Part shown: positions 59,654 through 64,000 of the stretch, in pieces
Numbering within the stretch: the first letter of the stretch is position 1
Layout: each line of letters begins with the position of its first letter
NCBI RefSeq assembly: GCF_019457515.1
Contig: NZ_CP080421.1
Location: 434,001-498,000, forward strand
DNA: 64,000 nucleotides
Direction: 5' to 3'
Source: Shewanella mesophila
GTDB lineage: Bacteria > Pseudomonadota > Gammaproteobacteria > Enterobacterales > Shewanellaceae
The notes under the pieces: model-generated
What the model was told of the DNA's origin: nothing
Seen by the model: only the letters and a program-made list of their open reading frames with translations
Database searches by the model: none
Translations under genes and position numbers: made by a program

Positions 59654-61867
59654 ATGATACGTTTCCTTGTATTAAGCCTTTCTCTGTGTTTTAGCATGAC
59701 TACTTATGCCGAAGAGGTTCGTCCCAAAGTCGGCTTGGTGCTCAGTGGCGGTGGTGCAAAAGGTGCCGCTCATGTGGCTGTGCTCAAAGTGATTGAAGAT
59801 AACCATATTCCAATCGATTACATTGCCGGAACCAGCATAGGCGCTTACGTTGCAGGCATGTATGCCCTTGGTTATAGCGCCAGTGAAATCGAAACTATCA
59901 TGATGGGTGAAGACTGGGATAAGGGCTATTCCGACACGATTCCTCGTGAAGCCTTAAGTTATCGAAATAAGCAGCAAAGAGACAGGTTCAATATTCCGAT
60001 TAATATCGGTTATAGCAACAAAGAGGTCAAAGTGCCTACGGGGTTACTGCGCGGCCAATCTATGTCTTTGTTACTCCAAAACTCAACCGATCTTGTACAC
60101 AGATTTGACCACTTTGATGAGCTGGCGATCCCTTATAGAGCTGTCGCTACCGACCTTGAAACGAGTCAGGCAGTGGTGATTAGTAAGGGTAGCCTAGTAG
60201 ACGCGATGCAGGCTTCTGCAACGGTTCCTGGTGCGCTTCAACCTGCGGTATATGATGGCAAATTGGTGGTCGATGGTGGCATAGCAAACAATATGCCTAT
60301 CGATGTTGTGAAAGAAATGGGGGCAGACATTATTATTGCCGTCGATATTGGTTCTTCGTTGGTTAAACGAGACCAATTGCAGAGCACTGTCGCGGTACTT
60401 GATCAATTATCAACAATGCTGACAAACGCCAGTACCGAGCGGCAGAAGTTGTTGCTGACAGACTCAGATATTCTTATTCGCCCAGAGGTCGGTGAACTTA
60501 GTACCACGGATTTTACCATAATGCCCAAAGCCTACCGCCTAGGCGAGGTTGCCGTGTTAGCTCAGTTAGACAAGCTCAAGGAGCTAGCGGTCAGTCCAGA
60601 TTCTTATAGTGCTTACTTGCTCCATAAAGAGTCGGTGAGTATGGCGTGGAATCAAAATATTAGTCGACCGGTTATCGATATTCGATTCGATAATAATTCG
60701 AAAGTAAGTGCTAAATTATTGCGCGAGACCTTGGGGATTCAACTGGGTCAAGTTGTCGATAAGCAGCAACTCCAACAAGGCATTAATAATGTCTATGCCT
60801 TGGATAAATTCGAACGAGTGAATGCTGAATTCTTGGATACCGAAGAGGGGCGGATTCTCATTCTAAAAACCAAAGCTAAATCATGGGGACCCAACTATTT
60901 TCAACTTGGTTTTAGCTGGGAAGATGATTTTAGCTTAGATTCGGCGGTATCACTTGATATCGCCTATACGCTAACGGATTTGACCCAATATGGTGGCGAG
61001 TGGCGTAACGAGCTGCGTTTAGGTTTTGAAAAGCTATTGTCGTCAGAGTTTTATTTACCGTTAGATTCTGATCAGCGTTACTTTGCTCGCACCAAGATCT
61101 CCTATGAGAACAAAGATTGGGCCTTCTATGAGAATAACAACCGCGCCTTGCTGTTGGGGCAAACCACATATCGTGGAGACATTGGGGTTGGCCTCAACTA
61201 CATAAAAGAAGGTGCGGTTGAAATAGGCTTCACGGCTGAAAGTGGCATGTTAGAAAATAGTGCTTTTATTGGGAATGTCGATTATTCCTCATACGGAGCT
61301 TATTTAAAGTTTGGCTTCGATAACCTCGATAGCATCAATTTCCCCACATCTGGAAATCGCTTCACGATAAACCTCTATTATCGAAAAGATAATAACCCTG
61401 AGCTGTTTGATAATTTAGCGTCGGAAACATCATTGCAAATAGAGGCCGATTGGCGTGGCGCTCTCAGTGTCAATAACCATGCCTTTGTTGGTATTGCTTC
61501 TGTCTCTACAGTGGATAGCGATGCCGATTTTAATATTCACGTGTCGGAATTAGGGGGATTTCTTAATCTCTCTGGCTATCACAAAAATGCGCTTGCTGGG
61601 ATGCATAAAGTGTTTGGTGCTTTTGTTTATCAATATGATTTAGGTAGAGATATGTTGGGAATGACCGACTACCCTCTTTACCTTGGTGCTAGCCTTGAGG
61701 CGGGTAATGTATGGATGTCTCGAGAGGGCGTCAGTCTTAATGATTTAATTTACGGTGGGAGCGTCTATTTTGGTACCGATACCTCAGTTGGCCCCGCAGC
61801 ATTAGGTTTTGGCTGGGCCGATGATGGAGAAAAATCGATATTTCTCTTCTTAGGTAAGAATTGGTAG
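59654..61867 (+). CDS. Patatin-like phospholipase with POTRA and beta-barrel (PlpD type)
   Basis: 737 residues. Signal peptide to about 19, patatin domain to about 320 with oxyanion loop GGGAKGAAH, nucleophile S61 in GTSIGAY and catalytic Asp in DGGIANNMP, then a POTRA-like stretch (RPVIDIRFDNNSKVSAKLLRETLGIQLGQVV...) and a C-terminal barrel ending in Trp. This order matches type Vd autotransporters such as PlpD. It would display or secrete a phospholipase A at the outer membrane. It is monocistronic, with about 165 bp before it and an M13 peptidase gene after it. Confidence 0.9.
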   Translation: MIRFLVLSLSLCFSMTTYAEEVRPKVGLVLSGGGAKGAAHVAVLKVIEDNHIPIDYIAGTSIGAYVAGMYALGYSASEIETIMMGEDWDKGYSDTIPREALSYRNKQQRDRFNIPINIGYSNKEVKVPTGLLRGQSMSLLLQNSTDLVHRFDHFDELAIPYRAVATDLETSQAVVISKGSLVDAMQASATVPGALQPAVYDGKLVVDGGIANNMPIDVVKEMGADIIIAVDIGSSLVKRDQLQSTVAVLDQLSTMLTNASTERQKLLLTDSDILIRPEVGELSTTDFTIMPKAYRLGEVAVLAQLDKLKELAVSPDSYSAYLLHKESVSMAWNQNISRPVIDIRFDNNSKVSAKLLRETLGIQLGQVVDKQQLQQGINNVYALDKFERVNAEFLDTEEGRILILKTKAKSWGPNYFQLGFSWEDDFSLDSAVSLDIAYTLTDLTQYGGEWRNELRLGFEKLLSSEFYLPLDSDQRYFARTKISYENKDWAFYENNNRALLLGQTTYRGDIGVGLNYIKEGAVEIGFTAESGMLENSAFIGNVDYSSYGAYLKFGFDNLDSINFPTSGNRFTINLYYRKDNNPELFDNLASETSLQIEADWRGALSVNNHAFVGIASVSTVDSDADFNIHVSELGGFLNLSGYHKNALAGMHKVFGAFVYQYDLGRDMLGMTDYPLYLGASLEAGNVWMSREGVSLNDLIYGGSVYFGTDTSVGPAALGFGWADDGEKSIFLFLGKNW

Positions 61868-62030
61868 GTGACTATTTCATATAAAGTTACAAAATCAGGC
61901 TACATAGCAGCCGATCCCGATGCTAATGTGACGGTCATGTTTTGGCATGTTTTGACCATAGTCTTGATACATAGTGGGTTTGCTATCAGGCAATAACAAC
62001 GACAAAAAGCGATAAGACCGGGGATATAAA

Positions 62031-64000
62031 ATGAAAAAAGTGAGTCAGTTAGCGTTTGCGATTGCGCTAGGATTAGGCATGACAGCTTGTAGTAGTAATG
62101 AAACTAATATTACTGAGAGTGTGCAAAGTGCCAAGGTTTCAGGGGTTGAAAAAGCCAACTTTGATGCCTCGGTTCGTCATCAAGATGATTTTTATTACAG
62201 TGTGAATGGTCATTGGTTGGAAAATACGCCAATCCCGGCAGATAAATCAAATTACGGCTCTTTCACTGTGTTATATGAACAGAGTCAAAATGCGTTAAAA
62301 GAGATCATCGATGAAGCTGCAGCGAAAACAGGTAAAGTTGCTGGTTCCAGCGAGCAGAAGGTGGGGGATTTCTACGCCAGTTATATGAACACTGACTTGG
62401 TAGAGCAGTTAGGCGCGACTCCGCTAAAGGAGCCTCTTGCTGAAATCGGCCTCGCGAAAGACCACAATGATGTCGCGACCTTAATGGGTCAACTATTGGT
62501 TAGCGGTGTTCAAATTCCATTTGGTTTTTATGTCAATAATGACGCGAAAAACTCCTCTCAATACGCGGTTTATCTTTACCAATCAGGGTTGACGCTACCC
62601 GATCGTGATTACTATTTAAAAGATGATGAAAAGTTTGTTGCCAACCGCGCGGCAATGAAAGCCTATGTGCAAGCACTACTTAGTAAGGCGGGTTACAGTA
62701 ATCCTAAGCGAGCGGCGGCTAACGTTGCAGAGATCGAGCATTTCATCGCCCAAAGTCAATGGACGCGTACCGAATCTCGTGATGCCAATAAAAGCTACAA
62801 CAAAATGGATAAAGCCACGCTGCAACAGGCCGTGACCAATTTTGATTTTGTGCAGTTTGCTGTGGGAGCTGATATTGAAAAGGTTAATGAGGTAATTGTG
62901 CGTCAGCCCTCTTACTTCGAAAAATTCGGCGAGCAGTTTAATAAGTTCAGCGTTGAACAATGGCAAGACTATATGGCATTTCATGTGGTTGATAGCTATG
63001 CCGAACTGCTTAATAAAGATCTCGTAGATCTTCATTTTGGATTTCATAGTAAAACCTTGATGGGTATCGAAGAGCAAAAGCCGCGTTGGAAAGCCGCTGT
63101 AGATGCTGAAGACCAAGTAATAGGTGAACTTGTCGGTAAAGAGTACGTTAAAAAGCATTTCAAACCTGAGGCTAAGGCGCGAATGGAACAGATGATTCAA
63201 AACCTAATTAAAGGCTTTGAAGTCAGCATTAACGAACTCGAGTGGATGACGCCAGAAACCAAAGTTGCGGCGCAAGAGAAGCTGTCTAAATTTACCTACA
63301 AGATAGGTTATCCAGACAAATGGAAAGATTACACAGGTTTAAGCATTAAGGCTGATGACTTGGTGGGTAACTACTTGCGTTACGCTAAGTTTGAATACAA
63401 AACCATGCTAGATAAATTAGGCAAGCCAATCGATCGCACCGAGTGGCACATGACACCGCAGACGGTGAATGCTTATTATAATCCAGTGATGAATGAAATT
63501 GTGTTCCCAGCAGCTATCTTACAACCGCCATTTTTCAACATGGAAGCTGACGATGCGATCAACTATGGTGGTATCGGTGCCGTTATTGGCCATGAAATTA
63601 GCCATGGTTTCGACGACCAAGGTGCTAAATATGATGGCGATGGTAACTTACGTGACTGGTGGTCAGACAAAGACAGAGAAGAATTTAACAAGCGTGGTGC
63701 CCAGCTATCGGCACAGTATTCGGCTTATGAAGCGCTGCCAGGAAAGTTCGTTAATGGCGATTTAACCTTAGGTGAGAATATCGGTGATTTAGGCGGTTTA
63801 ACGGTTGCAGCGCGTTCATATCAACTAAGCCTAGATGGTAAAGAAGCCCCAGTTATTGATGGATTAACGGGCGAGCAGCGTTTGTTTATCGGTTGGTCCC
63901 AAGTGTGGCGTCGCAACTATCGTGACGAAGAGTTAGGCCGTCGCTTACTGACTGACTCTCACTCTCCGAGTCACTTCCGCGCTATGGGGACACCAAGAAA
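62031..64000 (+). CDS. pepO: M13 family metallopeptidase (PepO-like), lipoprotein, partial
   Basis: The frame opens at ATG 62031 and runs past the right edge; about 656 codons are seen. A lipoprotein leader (lipobox ending GMTAC, Cys20) is followed by the long N-domain (QDDFYYSVNGHWLENTPIPADKSNYGSF) and the zinc site H521-E522-x-x-H525 (VIGHEISHGFDDQG), with third ligand E582 in GENIGDLGGL. NAYYNPVMNEIVFPAAILQPPFF is also typical of neprilysin-type peptidases. It should cleave small peptides at the envelope. The missing ~35-45 residues lie outside the window. The symbol is by family resemblance. Confidence 0.92.
   Translation, partial: MKKVSQLAFAIALGLGMTACSSNETNITESVQSAKVSGVEKANFDASVRHQDDFYYSVNGHWLENTPIPADKSNYGSFTVLYEQSQNALKEIIDEAAAKTGKVAGSSEQKVGDFYASYMNTDLVEQLGATPLKEPLAEIGLAKDHNDVATLMGQLLVSGVQIPFGFYVNNDAKNSSQYAVYLYQSGLTLPDRDYYLKDDEKFVANRAAMKAYVQALLSKAGYSNPKRAAANVAEIEHFIAQSQWTRTESRDANKSYNKMDKATLQQAVTNFDFVQFAVGADIEKVNEVIVRQPSYFEKFGEQFNKFSVEQWQDYMAFHVVDSYAELLNKDLVDLHFGFHSKTLMGIEEQKPRWKAAVDAEDQVIGELVGKEYVKKHFKPEAKARMEQMIQNLIKGFEVSINELEWMTPETKVAAQEKLSKFTYKIGYPDKWKDYTGLSIKADDLVGNYLRYAKFEYKTMLDKLGKPIDRTEWHMTPQTVNAYYNPVMNEIVFPAAILQPPFFNMEADDAINYGGIGAVIGHEISHGFDDQGAKYDGDGNLRDWWSDKDREEFNKRGAQLSAQYSAYEALPGKFVNGDLTLGENIGDLGGLTVAARSYQLSLDGKEAPVIDGLTGEQRLFIGWSQVWRRNYRDEELGRRLLTDSHSPSHFRAMGTPR

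Overview
The window reads as a piece of a gammaproteobacterial chromosome, most likely a marine Shewanella or a close relative. The evidence is gene content and order: pilABCD-coaE-zapD-yacG-mutT, then nadC-ampDE-pdhR-aceEF-lpd, a groESL operon, RapA, RraB and several c-di-GMP signalling proteins. Both window edges cut genes: the 3' end of formate-tetrahydrofolate ligase on the left and an M13 peptidase on the right. No rRNA, tRNA, CRISPR array, phage or complete insertion sequence was seen.

Layout. 0-2.6 kb: fhs end, an MscS channel and two small membrane proteins. 2.8-6.3 kb: a zinc-uptake operon (small Cys/His exported protein, His-rich outer-membrane protein, ZnuA-like binding protein, ZnuB-like permease) with no ATPase gene. 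6.4-9.7 kb: plsC and rraB, then a response regulator with a CheC-like output paired with a diguanylate cyclase. 9.9-10.2 kb: a MITE. 10.3-17.5 kb: crotonase, YqhA, DUF3530, RapA and a PIN-PhoH ATPase. 17.7-24.0 kb: a large hybrid histidine kinase and a secreted metalloprotease. 24-26.6 kb: small envelope proteins, one of whose genes has been split by an integron gene cassette. 26.7-34.2 kb: an RND efflux pair with a divergent LysR gene, then a MATE pump and a Qnr-type pentapeptide protein in tandem. 34.3-37.4 kb: groESL with a heat-shock promoter, followed by about 0.9 kb of hairpin-rich non-coding DNA. 37.4-44 kb: mutT, yacG, zapD, coaE and the type IV pilus genes pilDCBA. 44.9-54.9 kb: nadC, ampDE and the pyruvate dehydrogenase operon with a clear PdhR operator. 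55-64 kb: a two-component-propeller GGDEF-EAL protein, a PlpD-like patatin and PepO-like M13 peptidase.

The most interesting locus is at 25.2-26.05 kb. On the minus strand a lipoprotein-like reading frame is interrupted inside its signal peptide by a segment of about 475 bp. The segment starts with a GTTATGT integron core, carries one promoterless secreted Cys-rich ORF, and ends in an attC site with stem arms and extrahelical bases. Removing it rejoins the two host fragments in frame. It therefore looks like a lone integron cassette captured at a secondary (G^AT) site, with no integrase in the window. Other points of interest are the MATE-qnr gene pair, the ATPase-less zinc operon with a 14-bp hairpin between its ABC genes, and the structured region after groEL.

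All functional names rest on reading the translated proteins and known family motifs; no database search was run.
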